In this document: positions 25,522-34,528 of the stretch, one piece after another
Layout of the letters: each line of letters starts with the position of its first letter
Numbering within the stretch: position 1 is the stretch's first letter
Source: Fulvivirgaceae bacterium JP3-4
GTDB taxonomy: Bacteria; Bacteroidota; Bacteroidia; Cytophagales; Cyclobacteriaceae
Length of the DNA: 64,000 nucleotides
Direction: 5' to 3'
NCBI GenBank assembly: GCA_029309925.1
Contig: JARKND010000001.1
Coordinates: 1 to 64,000, forward strand
The notes under the pieces: model-generated
Database searches by the model: none
Seen by the model: only the letters and a program-made list of their open reading frames with translations
What the model was told of the DNA's origin: nothing
Made by a program: the position numbers and the translations under genes

Positions 25522-26218
25522 AGCCCCGGTGAAGAATTAGGTTCTTGATTATATTATAGCGATTGATAAACTGCCTTCGCAATGTCAGCTGGCTGTTCAT
25601 GCCCGTAGAGGAGGCGTTGTGCTGATGCCTGCGGTGTAGAACCAGTTTCTCAGGAACAAACGAGACGTCAAAGTACATTTCCGCTACAAGTCCAAGCCAT
25701 ACGTCATGCATGGGAATGTCTTTTGGAAATGGCAGTGCTTTCTCGAGAACGCTTCTGCGGAAGGCCATGCAACAACCCATATACGAATTCCGAATCAGGT
25801 TCCTGAGAATGCCCTTTCGGATAGAAAATCTTTTTTTGGACGCCATTGCTATCGGCTGCAAAGACTGATCCACTAACTCACAGTCACTGATAACGAGATC
25901 ATTGTCAAGCAGTGCCCGATTGAGAAGTTTAACTTTTCCAGGCGTCCAGACATCATCCTGATCAGCGAGAAATATAATGTCACCTTTGCTCTCGGTGAGA
26001 CACCTTTCGAAATTTGCAACGATTCCTACGCTGTGTTGGCGAGTCAACACCCTTATCCGCGCATCGTCAAAGGAACGAATCACCGAAAGCGTATTGTCGC
26101 TGGATGCATCGTCTGATATAACTACCTCATCATCTTCGCGCAGCTGCGGCAGAATAGACTGCAGCTGATCGGCTAGATAACGTGAGCCATTCCTGGTAGC
26201 GATGCAAACGGAGATCAT
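25511..26218 (-). CDS. GT2-family glycosyltransferase
   Basis: A compact GT-A protein of 235 residues. It opens with ISVCIATRNGSRYLADQLQS and has VVISDDASSDNT and FLADQDDVW (the metal-binding DxD region near residue 85), then YMGCCMAFRRSVLEKALPFP. These are classic GT2 motifs. The short length lacks any extra C-terminal domain. It is part of the overlapping minus-strand operon. Confidence 0.88.
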   Translation of the reverse strand: MISVCIATRNGSRYLADQLQSILPQLREDDEVVISDDASSDNTLSVIRSFDDARIRVLTRQHSVGIVANFERCLTESKGDIIFLADQDDVWTPGKVKLLNRALLDNDLVISDCELVDQSLQPIAMASKKRFSIRKGILRNLIRNSYMGCCMAFRRSVLEKALPFPKDIPMHDVWLGLVAEMYFDVSFVPEKLVLHRRHQHNASSTGMNSQLTLRRQFINRYNIIKNLILHRGYAR

Positions 26219-26237
26219 TTTGAAAACTACCTATAAG

Positions 26238-27494
26238 TTAAAAAGTTGTAACGGAAATTTCATCACCTTTTTGGTGACGGAACGGATTTCTTTTTTTTTG
26301 AGGAGAGGCAACCTTTTCCGGACGATCCGAATAGAGATAGGTCAGTGCAAGCAGTGCGAAGGAGAGTCCTATGGGGTTATTGATGAACTGATTGGTCATA
26401 GACTGGAAAAACACAAAGCAGGCAGAAAAATAGTAACTCTTCGCCAGGGCACTTCGTGAAGATGAGGTGTAGGAGCGCATCAGCAGATAAAACAGGTAAG
26501 ACCAAACTGCAAGGCCAACAATTCCTTGTTTGTGAAAGATCTCCAGGTACGAAACTTCCATGTGTACAGGCCGGGATGCAACACCGTTTCCAAAACCGTG
26601 ACCAACAATGGCAGTCAGGGGAGTGACAACTGTAAACACTTCTCTTGCCTGCTGAATTCTGCCCTCGTCCGATTCATCGCGGTTCCCGAGTAATTTGTCT
26701 TTCGGTACATCCTCGGTCAAGCCTTTCAGTTCGTGCAATTGCGAGCTGAGCTGGTAGATGACCGGCTTACTGAAAAATAAGATTACCAACAGTGCGGCAC
26801 CACTTATCACCAGCGGCAGGTACCTTCGTTCAAAGAGTGCATAAAAGAGATAAGTAACGGCCAGCGCGAATACAAACCCGCGTGTGAAGGTCAGGAGGAT
26901 CGCTGTGCAAAGCACGATCATGGTGACCGTGCGGAACCTGTTGTGGGTGAAAAAAATAAAGATTAATGCAATGCACAGGTAAATAAATCCCTTGTAGAAG
27001 AATGTTGTTTCTGCACGGAAGAAGAATTCCCCTGTGCCGATTACGCGATCATAAAAAGATAAGAATGGCATTGCGCCTGAGTGGATGAGGATCAGAACAA
27101 TGAAAAATGAAATGGCCATCAGCAGCGCCCCGACAGTGATAATTCGTGGCACGTGTCGCATCGCAGAGGTATCTTCGGAGACGAACACGAAAAATGGCAG
27201 GATCAGAACGTATGACAGAGGCTTGATGTCTTCCACCCACAAACGCGTTTCGGCACCTGAGCTGATTCCAATGATCAAAGCAAGGACGAGTGACGACACA
27301 AAAGCAACCAGGAAAATTGTGAAAGTTTTTGGCAGTTGCCTTCCACGCAAAAAGTAGATGGCTGTGATGATCATCGCTGCAGCGAACAAAACCATCCGCA
27401 GGCTGACCGGACCAATTGAGGTTAACCTTCCACCTCCGCCAATGACGAGTTCAGCGATCAGTACTATGAAAACGATGCGCGCAGCCTTTTCCAT
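26238..27494 (-). CDS. O-antigen ligase or polymerase-like membrane protein, second copy
   Basis: A 418-residue polytopic protein with about ten hydrophobic segments. A periplasmic loop carries GHGFGNGV and EVSYLEIFHKQGIVGLAVW, typical of Wzy_C/WaaL-type proteins. The start was set at ATG 27494, where it forms a TGATG overlap with the upstream GT2. One operon carrying two such proteins could make two different products or split polymerisation from ligation; this is inference. Confidence 0.75.
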   Translation of the reverse strand: MEKAARIVFIVLIAELVIGGGGRLTSIGPVSLRMVLFAAAMIITAIYFLRGRQLPKTFTIFLVAFVSSLVLALIIGISSGAETRLWVEDIKPLSYVLILPFFVFVSEDTSAMRHVPRIITVGALLMAISFFIVLILIHSGAMPFLSFYDRVIGTGEFFFRAETTFFYKGFIYLCIALIFIFFTHNRFRTVTMIVLCTAILLTFTRGFVFALAVTYLFYALFERRYLPLVISGAALLVILFFSKPVIYQLSSQLHELKGLTEDVPKDKLLGNRDESDEGRIQQAREVFTVVTPLTAIVGHGFGNGVASRPVHMEVSYLEIFHKQGIVGLAVWSYLFYLLMRSYTSSSRSALAKSYYFSACFVFFQSMTNQFINNPIGLSFALLALTYLYSDRPEKVASPQKKRNPFRHQKGDEISVTTF

Positions 27495-28321
27495 CACCGC
27501 AGGTTCAGAAACTTCCGGATGTACCATGTGTCGCGGAGCTGTGCCGAGAGCCTGGCTGCAGTAGGAAATCCGCTTCTCCAGTATGACACACTTCCTTTGC
27601 CGATTGCTTTATAGAGCGTAAGTGCCTTCAGATAATGTTCGAACCGTTTCCGCGCATGATCTGACAGTTGCGCTTGCAAAGAAGAGTGTTGGTGACGGAT
27701 GCTGTCCGCGATGATACAAACGTCATATCCTGCTGATGCAAGTCGCTCACAAAAAACGATGTCGCTGAAGTCCAATGGAAATCGCTCGTCATACCCGCCA
27801 CACGCAAAGAAAGCCTGAAGGCTGATGAGCAATCCGCTGTTGATTACTTTTAAATTGGTCAGGTTGTAAATTCCCGGCTTCAGATTTTCAATCCCGCGTC
27901 CGCGCCCTGCCGAAAATTTGAATGGTGAAAAGGTATGCTTTGAATCCTTGGCTATTGGAGCGAACACATGTATGTCAGGGTAACTTGCAACGGCATCTCT
28001 ATACGACTGAAAGATCTGTTCCGCAAATGTTGTGTCCTGATCCATCAGCAACATGAACTGAAAACCAGCGTCCCTTGCAAATTCGGATGCAGTGTTGTAA
28101 GCCCGACTCACACCGTGGTTCTCGCTGTCATGAAGGTAATGATGAACGTCAAGCATCGTGTCGTCTCGTTCCGGGCTGTTGTCGTAAACGAAAATTGTCA
28201 CCCTGCCCGGATATCGCCTCAACAGAGTCGTGAGACTAGCAGATGCTTGCGTCTCTTTGAACCGCTGCCGGTAGACGACAACAACAAACAACACGCGTTC
28301 GAGAAAGTCCGGGAGCGCCAT
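27494..28321 (-). CDS. GT2-family glycosyltransferase, rhamnosyltransferase-like
   Basis: First gene of the eleven-gene minus-strand operon. The 275-residue protein has LFVVVVYRQRF at its first strand, TIFVYDNSPERDD, then HGVSRAYNTASEFA and the donor-site FMLLMDQDTTF near residue 95. A C-terminal SDIVFCERLASAGYDVCIIAD region completes a GT2 of the rhamnosyltransferase-like group. The 121-base gap to the divergent acs gene presumably holds the operon's promoter, though I see no good TAnnTTTG box. Confidence 0.85.
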   Translation of the reverse strand: MALPDFLERVLFVVVVYRQRFKETQASASLTTLLRRYPGRVTIFVYDNSPERDDTMLDVHHYLHDSENHGVSRAYNTASEFARDAGFQFMLLMDQDTTFAEQIFQSYRDAVASYPDIHVFAPIAKDSKHTFSPFKFSAGRGRGIENLKPGIYNLTNLKVINSGLLISLQAFFACGGYDERFPLDFSDIVFCERLASAGYDVCIIADSIRHQHSSLQAQLSDHARKRFEHYLKALTLYKAIGKGSVSYWRSGFPTAARLSAQLRDTWYIRKFLNLR

Positions 28322-28442
28322 ACATCAAGATAGTTAAAGAATAATTGCCATGTGCCTGCAACACACTTCAATTTTTGTTTGATTTTCTGCAAAAAGAATA
28401 GAATTTTAACCCTCACGTCAGTAACAAAAACCGAGACAGCGA

Positions 28443-30341
28443 ATGGCCCAGATCAGTTCGATTAAGCAGTATCACGAAGCGTACGAGAAGAGTATCAAAT
28501 CGCCCGAGCTTTTTTGGGAAGAAATTGCCAGCGAATTTGTCTGGCGGAAGAAGTGGACCAAAGTACTCGAGTGGGATTTCAACAAGCCGGAAGTAAAATG
28601 GTTCATCGGAGGCAAGCTCAATATCACAGAAAACTGCATTGACAGGCACTTGCCCGCACGTGCAAATCAAACAGCTATCATCTGGGAACCTAACAATCCC
28701 GCTGATGAAGCAAAAAAAATCACGTATCAGCAATTGCATGACGAAGTCTGTCGCACGGCAAATTTGCTGAAGGCAAACGGTGTGAAGAAAGGTGACCGCG
28801 TCTGCATTTATCTTCCGATGATTCCTGCGCTTGCCTATACCGTTCTTGCTTGTGCCCGGATTGGTGCCGTTCATTCCGTTGTGTTTGCAGGCTTTTCCGC
28901 CAAATCATTGGTTGACAGAATTACTGATGCGGGCTGTAGGATCGTAGTCACATCTGATGGCGGCTTCCGCGGGGAAAAGACGATCAACCTCAAGGGAATC
29001 ATCGATGAAGCGCTGCAGCAGTGCCCGCAAGTTGAAAGAACGATCGTGTATGAACACACCAACACGAAGCCGAACATGAAGACTGGCCGTGACGTGTGGT
29101 GGCATGATGCGATCAAAGGAATGAGCACTACGTGTCCTGCAGAAGAAATGGATGCGGAAGATCTGCTTTTCATTTTGTATACGTCAGGCTCGACAGGGAA
29201 GCCAAAAGGAATGGTGCATACCTGCGGAGGTTATATGGTATTTGTTAACTACACGTTCCGCACAGTTTTTCAATATCAGGAAGGACAAGTGTACTGGTGC
29301 ACAGCTGATGTCGGCTGGATTACCGGTCACTCTTATATATTATATGGTCCGCTCTCTGCAGGTGCAACCTCTGTGATGTTTGAAGGTGTACCTTCGTGGC
29401 CGGACTGGGGGAGATTCTGGCAGGCAGTAGATCGTCATCAGGTGAATATTTTTTACACAGCGCCCACGGCAATCCGTTCACTGGAGAAAGCACCAATCAG
29501 TTTTGTTGACCGTCACAGTCTTTCATCACTGAAAGTGTTAGGAACGGTTGGCGAGCCGATCAATGAAGAAGCATGGGAATGGTATGACAAGCACATCGGA
29601 AAAGGAAAATGTCCGATCGTTGATACGTGGTGGCAGACCGAGACTGGTGGCTTCATGATCTCACCGATCGCCCATGTAACCAAACTCAAACCAGCACATG
29701 CAACGTTGCCGCTGCCTGGCGTCCAGGTGGCAGTGATGAATGAGAGCGGACTCGAGATCCAGGGAAACAACATCGAAGGGAGACTGACAATCAAATTCCC
29801 GTGGCCTTCGATGGCGCGAACAATCTATGGCGACCATCAACGGTTCAGGGAAACCTACTTTTCAACGTTCCCCGGAAAGTATTTCACAGGTGACGGCTGC
29901 AAGCGTGATGCTGATGGATACTATCGCATCACTGGCCGTGTTGACGACATCATCATCGTGTCAGGACACAATCTTGGCACTGCGGAAATTGAAAGCGCGG
30001 TTGACGAGCACGAGGCAGTATGCGAAACCGCTGTCGTTGGATTCCCACACGATATTAAAGGACAAGCGATTTACGCCTTTGTGATCTGTTACGACAAGCC
30101 ATCCGATGAAGAAAAACTTCGTGCTGAGATCCGAGAGAAAGTTTCGAAGATCATTGGTCCGATTGCTAAGCCGGACAAGATCCAGTTCGTAAGCGGCCTG
30201 CCGAAAACGCGTTCGGGTAAGATCATGCGAAGAATTCTTCGGAAGATCGCGGAAGGTGACACCAACAATTTGGGCGACACTTCCACACTTCTCGATCCGG
30301 CTGTTGTAGACGAGATTAAAAACGGAGCGATCCAGCGGTAA
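28443..30341 (+). CDS. acs: acetyl-CoA synthetase
   Basis: Activates acetate to acetyl-CoA through acetyl-AMP using ATP. The 632-residue protein has the adenylation P-loop YTSGSTGKPKGMVH near residue 245, the acetate-specific TWWQTETGGFM near 400, the hinge ITGRVDDII near 500, and the catalytic lysine region LPKTRSGKIMRRILRKIA near 595. The length is normal for a bacterial Acs. An imperfect inverted repeat follows the stop. Acetylation of the lysine is the usual control, but no acetyltransferase for it is in this window. Confidence 0.97.
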   Translation: MAQISSIKQYHEAYEKSIKSPELFWEEIASEFVWRKKWTKVLEWDFNKPEVKWFIGGKLNITENCIDRHLPARANQTAIIWEPNNPADEAKKITYQQLHDEVCRTANLLKANGVKKGDRVCIYLPMIPALAYTVLACARIGAVHSVVFAGFSAKSLVDRITDAGCRIVVTSDGGFRGEKTINLKGIIDEALQQCPQVERTIVYEHTNTKPNMKTGRDVWWHDAIKGMSTTCPAEEMDAEDLLFILYTSGSTGKPKGMVHTCGGYMVFVNYTFRTVFQYQEGQVYWCTADVGWITGHSYILYGPLSAGATSVMFEGVPSWPDWGRFWQAVDRHQVNIFYTAPTAIRSLEKAPISFVDRHSLSSLKVLGTVGEPINEEAWEWYDKHIGKGKCPIVDTWWQTETGGFMISPIAHVTKLKPAHATLPLPGVQVAVMNESGLEIQGNNIEGRLTIKFPWPSMARTIYGDHQRFRETYFSTFPGKYFTGDGCKRDADGYYRITGRVDDIIIVSGHNLGTAEIESAVDEHEAVCETAVVGFPHDIKGQAIYAFVICYDKPSDEEKLRAEIREKVSKIIGPIAKPDKIQFVSGLPKTRSGKIMRRILRKIAEGDTNNLGDTSTLLDPAVVDEIKNGAIQR

Positions 30342-30342
30342 T

Positions 30343-30388
30343 CCGTTTTAGCCTATTATCCGTTGTTAGCTTCGTCAGGCGAAAACGG
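30343..30388. terminator. inverted repeat after acs, possible terminator
   Basis: CCGTTTTAGCC (30343-30353) pairs with GGCGAAAACGG (30378-30388), with one mismatch and a 24-base loop. No T run follows on the plus strand, so it may instead stabilise the acs 3' end or be a weak or Rho-assisted terminator. Confidence 0.45.
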
Positions 30389-30406
30389 GGAGCGGAAAGA
30401 ATTAAG

Positions 30407-30414
30407 TATTTTTG
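30407..30414 (+). promoter_or_regulatory. TAnnTTTG box upstream of the SGNH/MBOAT operon
   Basis: TATTTTTG matches the Bacteroidetes -7 box exactly and lies 8 bases before the start of the gene at 30423. No clear TTG partner is visible at the usual distance, so confidence is moderate. Confidence 0.5.
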
Positions 30415-30422
30415 CCGGTTGA

Positions 30423-31793
30423 ATGAAGAACCAGCTGCACTATTCTTTCCTGCTTTGTCTCGCCATCATTGGCGTGCTGCTGATTCTCTCGCAATTTTCA
30501 TATTGGCATATAGGATCTTTCAGTTTTCGCAAGCTCGATCCCCTGGCCGAAATCCGAATCAATACCGATAGCACAATTGCTGCCTCACCGCTCGATAGCA
30601 TTGCAAAGCCTGAAGAGCGCGCCATGCTCGACTCAGTTGTCGCCCATGTGGTCGACAGATGCCCGGACGGAATTTCGTGCATCGAAGATTACAGTTCTGA
30701 CAGCACCGCTTTGCGCAGTTTCCTCCGCGCATTGGCGCGATCGGAAAAAAACAAAAATCCTGTTCGCATCGCCTTCTATGGTGATTCATTTATCGAGGGC
30801 GATGTTTTCTGCGGAAGCTTTCGCGATACACTGCAATCTGTATTTGGTGGACGCGGTGTAGGATTCGTTCCCATTACCTCAGAAGTCGCGGGCTTCAGAA
30901 ACACCATCAAGCACAGGTTCCGAAACTGGAAAACGAAATCCATGATGAACAAGCGCGACTCAATGATCAAAGTCGGTCCTTCGGGATTTTGCTACGTTCC
31001 CCTCGAAGGCAACTGGGTTCAGTACAAGCCATCAAAGCAACGATTCCTTCGCGAGTTCAACACCGTAAAACTGTATTACCGTGCATACAAGGATGCGATC
31101 ATCCATTACAAATTTGATACACTGGAGTGGTCGGATGTGCTAGAGTCATCAGGCAAACTGGAGGAATGGAAATACAGAACCAAAAAAGCGAAGCTTGTTG
31201 AGTTTGAGTTTGATCCGCATGACAGTCTTTATCTTTATGGTGCAAGTTTCGAAAGCAGCGAAGGCGTGTATGTCGACAACTTTTCAATTCGTGGCAATTC
31301 GGGGATGAACCTCGCGGCTATCAATGGTCGCACCTATCGCGACTTCAACAAATACCGTGAGTATCGTCTTGTCATACTGCAATTCGGATTGAACATGGTG
31401 ACAGAAGATGGTTTTAACTATCGCGCTTACGCGGAAAAAATGGTCGATGTGATCAAATCAATGAAAAAGAATTTTCCGCAGGCGAGTTTTCTCCTGCTGA
31501 GTGTGAGTGACAGAAGCTCAAACACCTCCGGAGAATTCAGAACCATGCGTTCGATTCCAGCCATGCGCGATGCTCAACGGTTAATTGCGCAACGAACCGG
31601 AATTGCTTTCTGGGATATGTTTGAAGCTATGGGTGGTCAGAACAGTATGGTGAAATTTACTGAAGCAGAGCCACCGTTGGGTGCGCGCGACTATACGCAC
31701 CTCACTTTCCGTGGAGGAAAGAAGCTTGCAGGTTCCCTTGCGAAAAGTCTGTTGTTTGAAAAGAAAAGGTATGATGCGCGCAGAAAAAAATAA
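30423..31793 (+). CDS. membrane-anchored SGNH/GDSL hydrolase-like protein
   Basis: A 456-residue protein with an N-terminal membrane anchor (about 8-25) and an SGNH fold. Block I is IAFYGDSFIEGD near residue 118 (nucleophile Ser in GDS), and the catalytic Asp/His pair lies in GARDYTHLTFRGG near residue 425. LVILQFGLNMV is the block III region. SGNH proteins of this type (compare AlgJ/AlgX, DltD) move or remove acetyl groups on surface polymers. It is the first gene of a three-gene operon; the next start overlaps its end. Confidence 0.82.
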   Translation: MKNQLHYSFLLCLAIIGVLLILSQFSYWHIGSFSFRKLDPLAEIRINTDSTIAASPLDSIAKPEERAMLDSVVAHVVDRCPDGISCIEDYSSDSTALRSFLRALARSEKNKNPVRIAFYGDSFIEGDVFCGSFRDTLQSVFGGRGVGFVPITSEVAGFRNTIKHRFRNWKTKSMMNKRDSMIKVGPSGFCYVPLEGNWVQYKPSKQRFLREFNTVKLYYRAYKDAIIHYKFDTLEWSDVLESSGKLEEWKYRTKKAKLVEFEFDPHDSLYLYGASFESSEGVYVDNFSIRGNSGMNLAAINGRTYRDFNKYREYRLVILQFGLNMVTEDGFNYRAYAEKMVDVIKSMKKNFPQASFLLLSVSDRSSNTSGEFRTMRSIPAMRDAQRLIAQRTGIAFWDMFEAMGGQNSMVKFTEAEPPLGARDYTHLTFRGGKKLAGSLAKSLLFEKKRYDARRKK

Positions 31794-33036
31794 CATGTGG
31801 GTGGCGATCAGTGTGGTGATCCTTGTCAGTGCATTCACGTGTGCACCGCGAAGTTCTGTTGCGCAGGACGTTATCATTCCGGAATATAAATCATATGGGC
31901 TTGTTGTCGATTCACTTAACGTGATTCAGAACAAACAACACCTCGATGAATTTTACGAACGACTGTATCAGCTCAGGCATAGTCCCAAAGAGAAGGTCAG
32001 CGTTATTCACATCGGTGATTCGCATATCCAGGCAGATTTTCTCACGCGGGCTACGCGCAACCAATTCCAGACCTTTTTTGGGAATGCAGGACGGGGGCTT
32101 ATCGTCCCAGGGAGAGTTGCGGGCACAAACGAGCCTTTTAATTTTCAAACTTCCTCAAATGTTAGCTGGGAGTCAAAAAGGTGCGTGCACCCGGATCAGC
32201 TGCTCCCCATCGGCATCGGAGGTATCACGATCCGGTCTGGCAGACAGGCTAGCCGACTTTACGTCTATATGAATGACGCTGCCCAGGATTATTCGTTCAG
32301 TCGCGTAAAACTTTTCCACCTGAAAGACGTGGCAGGCTTTTCATTCAATGTTTTGAACAACGAGTTCAAGCCGATTGATGCAACAATCGAAAACGATACG
32401 ACCCGAAACGTGACAACCTTGAAATTGCCTCAACCGCAGACCAGCATAGTGTTTGAGACTGTCCGGACCGACTCAGTTCAGAACCACGCAACCTTGTTCG
32501 GTCTGTCACTGGAGAATGACAAGCACGGAGTATTGTACCACGTGATCGGTGCTAACGGTGCGAAGTATGCGCACTACAATGCCGCGAAATTTTTTGCTGA
32601 GCAAACGCACGCCCTCGCACCCTCATTGTTCATCATTTCGCTGGGTACGAATGAGGCACTCGATTATCCCTACATAGACAAACGACTTTCATTTCACATC
32701 GAAACGCTGGTGTCATCACTGCGTGCGAACAATCCTCTCGCAAAATTTATTCTTGTGACGCCACCTGATTGTTATATGAAGCGGACGCGAAAAAATCCTG
32801 GGATCCCAAGGATACGCGAAGCCATCATTCAGTTTGCTGTTGAGAATGGTCTGGCCTTCTACGACATGCATCAGGCGCTCGGAGGAGAGGAAGGGGCCAG
32901 CCGCTGGAAAGAAGCACAGTTGCTCCGGGCTGATGGAGTCCATTTCACCAAGGAAGGATATGACTACCAGGGAAATCTTTTGTTTCATGCCATCATAAAA
33001 GGATACAACGACTATGTTCCCGTTCGACATCCATAA
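31771..33036 (+). CDS. secreted SGNH/GDSL hydrolase-like protein
   Basis: A second SGNH protein. Its signal peptide is VAISVVILVSAFTCAPRSSVAQ. Block I is VIHIGDSHIQADF near residue 80, block III FIISLGTNEALDY, and the catalytic Asp/His lies in RADGVHFTKEGY. The start was placed at ATG 31771, after AAAGGT, because it supplies the charged signal-peptide n-region; 31774 or 31795 remain possible. It overlaps the previous gene by 23 bases and the next by 23 bases, which implies coupled translation of the whole triad. Confidence 0.8.
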   Translation: MMRAEKNNMWVAISVVILVSAFTCAPRSSVAQDVIIPEYKSYGLVVDSLNVIQNKQHLDEFYERLYQLRHSPKEKVSVIHIGDSHIQADFLTRATRNQFQTFFGNAGRGLIVPGRVAGTNEPFNFQTSSNVSWESKRCVHPDQLLPIGIGGITIRSGRQASRLYVYMNDAAQDYSFSRVKLFHLKDVAGFSFNVLNNEFKPIDATIENDTTRNVTTLKLPQPQTSIVFETVRTDSVQNHATLFGLSLENDKHGVLYHVIGANGAKYAHYNAAKFFAEQTHALAPSLFIISLGTNEALDYPYIDKRLSFHIETLVSSLRANNPLAKFILVTPPDCYMKRTRKNPGIPRIREAIIQFAVENGLAFYDMHQALGGEEGASRWKEAQLLRADGVHFTKEGYDYQGNLLFHAIIKGYNDYVPVRHP

Positions 33037-34492
33037 GATTGGCGAGTTGTTGAAGTACAACCCTGATGAACCCTTGTTGTTCAACAGTGGTTTATTCCTT
33101 TTCCTCTTCACCGGTTTCCTGTGGCTGTACATCGCCCTCAGCCCGACCCATAAGCCGAAGCTGATCTTTGTGATTCTTTTCTCATGGTATTTCTATTATA
33201 AATCAAGCGGTGAATATTTTGTTCTTCTGATTTTTGCGGCCGTTATCGACTTCACACTTGCACAACTCATCTACTATGCCCGCGACAAGTGGTTGAAAAA
33301 ACTTTTCATTGCGATCACGCTGGTGGTCAACCTTGGCCTGCTGGCATACTTTAAATACACGAACTTTCTCTTCGACAGTTTTTATTCATTGTATGGAAGA
33401 GAATTTGAACCGTTTGATATTTTCCTGCCTGTGGGAGTTTCATTTTTCACGTTCCAGTCGCTGAGCTACACGCTTGATGTGTATCGTGGAAACATCAAGC
33501 CCGTTGAGAATATTATAGACTACGCTTTCTTCGTTTCGTTTTTCCCACAGCTTGTGGCTGGGCCTATTGTGCGCGCAGCAGATTTTCTCCCTCAAATCGC
33601 CAAGCCAACGGTGGTGACAAAGGAAATGTTCGGACGCGCAGTTTTCCTCATCGGGTGCGGACTGTTTAAGAAGGCTGTGATTTCTGACTACATCAGCATT
33701 AATTTTGTCGACCGGGTGTTTGATGCGCCAACACTGTATTCCGGCCTCGAAAATCTTTTTGCTGTATACGGTTATGCATTGCAGATCTACTGTGACTTCA
33801 GCGGCTACTCTGACATGGCCATTGGCATCGCCCTGCTGCTGGGCTTTCATTTTCCCATCAACTTCGATTCACCCTATCAATCCCAGAACATTACAGAGTT
33901 CTGGAGGCGGTGGCATATTTCGCTGTCGAGCTGGCTTCGCGATTATCTCTACATTTCGCTTGGCGGAAATAAAAAAGGGGAAGTGCGCACATTTATCAAC
34001 CAGATGATCACAATGCTTCTCGGAGGCTTGTGGCATGGCGCGTCATGGCGATTTATCATCTGGGGTGCGCTGCACGGAATTTCACTGAGTGTGCACAAGT
34101 ATTTCCGGAAACGACCATCAGCCGAAGCGAAGCCGAAGACGCGCGGGCGCAAAATTCGCAACATCATCTACACATTTCACTTCGTTTGTTTTTGCTGGAT
34201 CTTTTTCCGCGCGCCCTCAATGGAGACTGTCTGGCAAATGCTAGGGCAGATCTTCCTGCATCTCAATCCGCAGATCTTCTTTCAGTTTATCGCTGGGTAT
34301 AAGGGCGTGGTCATGCTGATGTTTATCGGTTACGTCCTGCATTTCATTCCACGCGAAGTGGAGATCCGATTCCAGGAAAAACTAACCGCACTACCGTTTG
34401 TTTACAAGGCAGCATGGATGGTCATCATAATAATTATGGTTATGCAAACGAAATCAGCAGGAGTACAGCCGTTCATTTATTTTCAGTTCTGA
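33014..34492 (+). CDS. MBOAT-family O-acyltransferase, AlgI/DltB-type
   Basis: A 492-residue polytopic membrane protein that likely carries acetyl or another acyl group across the inner membrane for transfer to an extracellular polymer. The MBOAT hallmarks are LPVGVSFFTFQSLSYTLDVY near residue 140, FFPQLVAGPIVRA near 180, ITEFWRRWHISLSSWLRDY near 295, and the catalytic histidine in LWHGASWRFIIWGALHG near 345. With two SGNH proteins just upstream it forms a unit like alginate AlgI-AlgJ/AlgX or the Dlt system. Confidence 0.92.
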   Translation: MFPFDIHKIGELLKYNPDEPLLFNSGLFLFLFTGFLWLYIALSPTHKPKLIFVILFSWYFYYKSSGEYFVLLIFAAVIDFTLAQLIYYARDKWLKKLFIAITLVVNLGLLAYFKYTNFLFDSFYSLYGREFEPFDIFLPVGVSFFTFQSLSYTLDVYRGNIKPVENIIDYAFFVSFFPQLVAGPIVRAADFLPQIAKPTVVTKEMFGRAVFLIGCGLFKKAVISDYISINFVDRVFDAPTLYSGLENLFAVYGYALQIYCDFSGYSDMAIGIALLLGFHFPINFDSPYQSQNITEFWRRWHISLSSWLRDYLYISLGGNKKGEVRTFINQMITMLLGGLWHGASWRFIIWGALHGISLSVHKYFRKRPSAEAKPKTRGRKIRNIIYTFHFVCFCWIFFRAPSMETVWQMLGQIFLHLNPQIFFQFIAGYKGVVMLMFIGYVLHFIPREVEIRFQEKLTALPFVYKAAWMVIIIIMVMQTKSAGVQPFIYFQF

Positions 34493-34528
34493 TTCGTTTT
34501 AATAATTTCGCGGCCACAGCATCAGCCA

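Noticed and set aside
28413-28874. 153-residue minus-strand reading frame
   Set aside because: Shadow of the N-terminal part of acs, which fits the family from its ATG at 28443.
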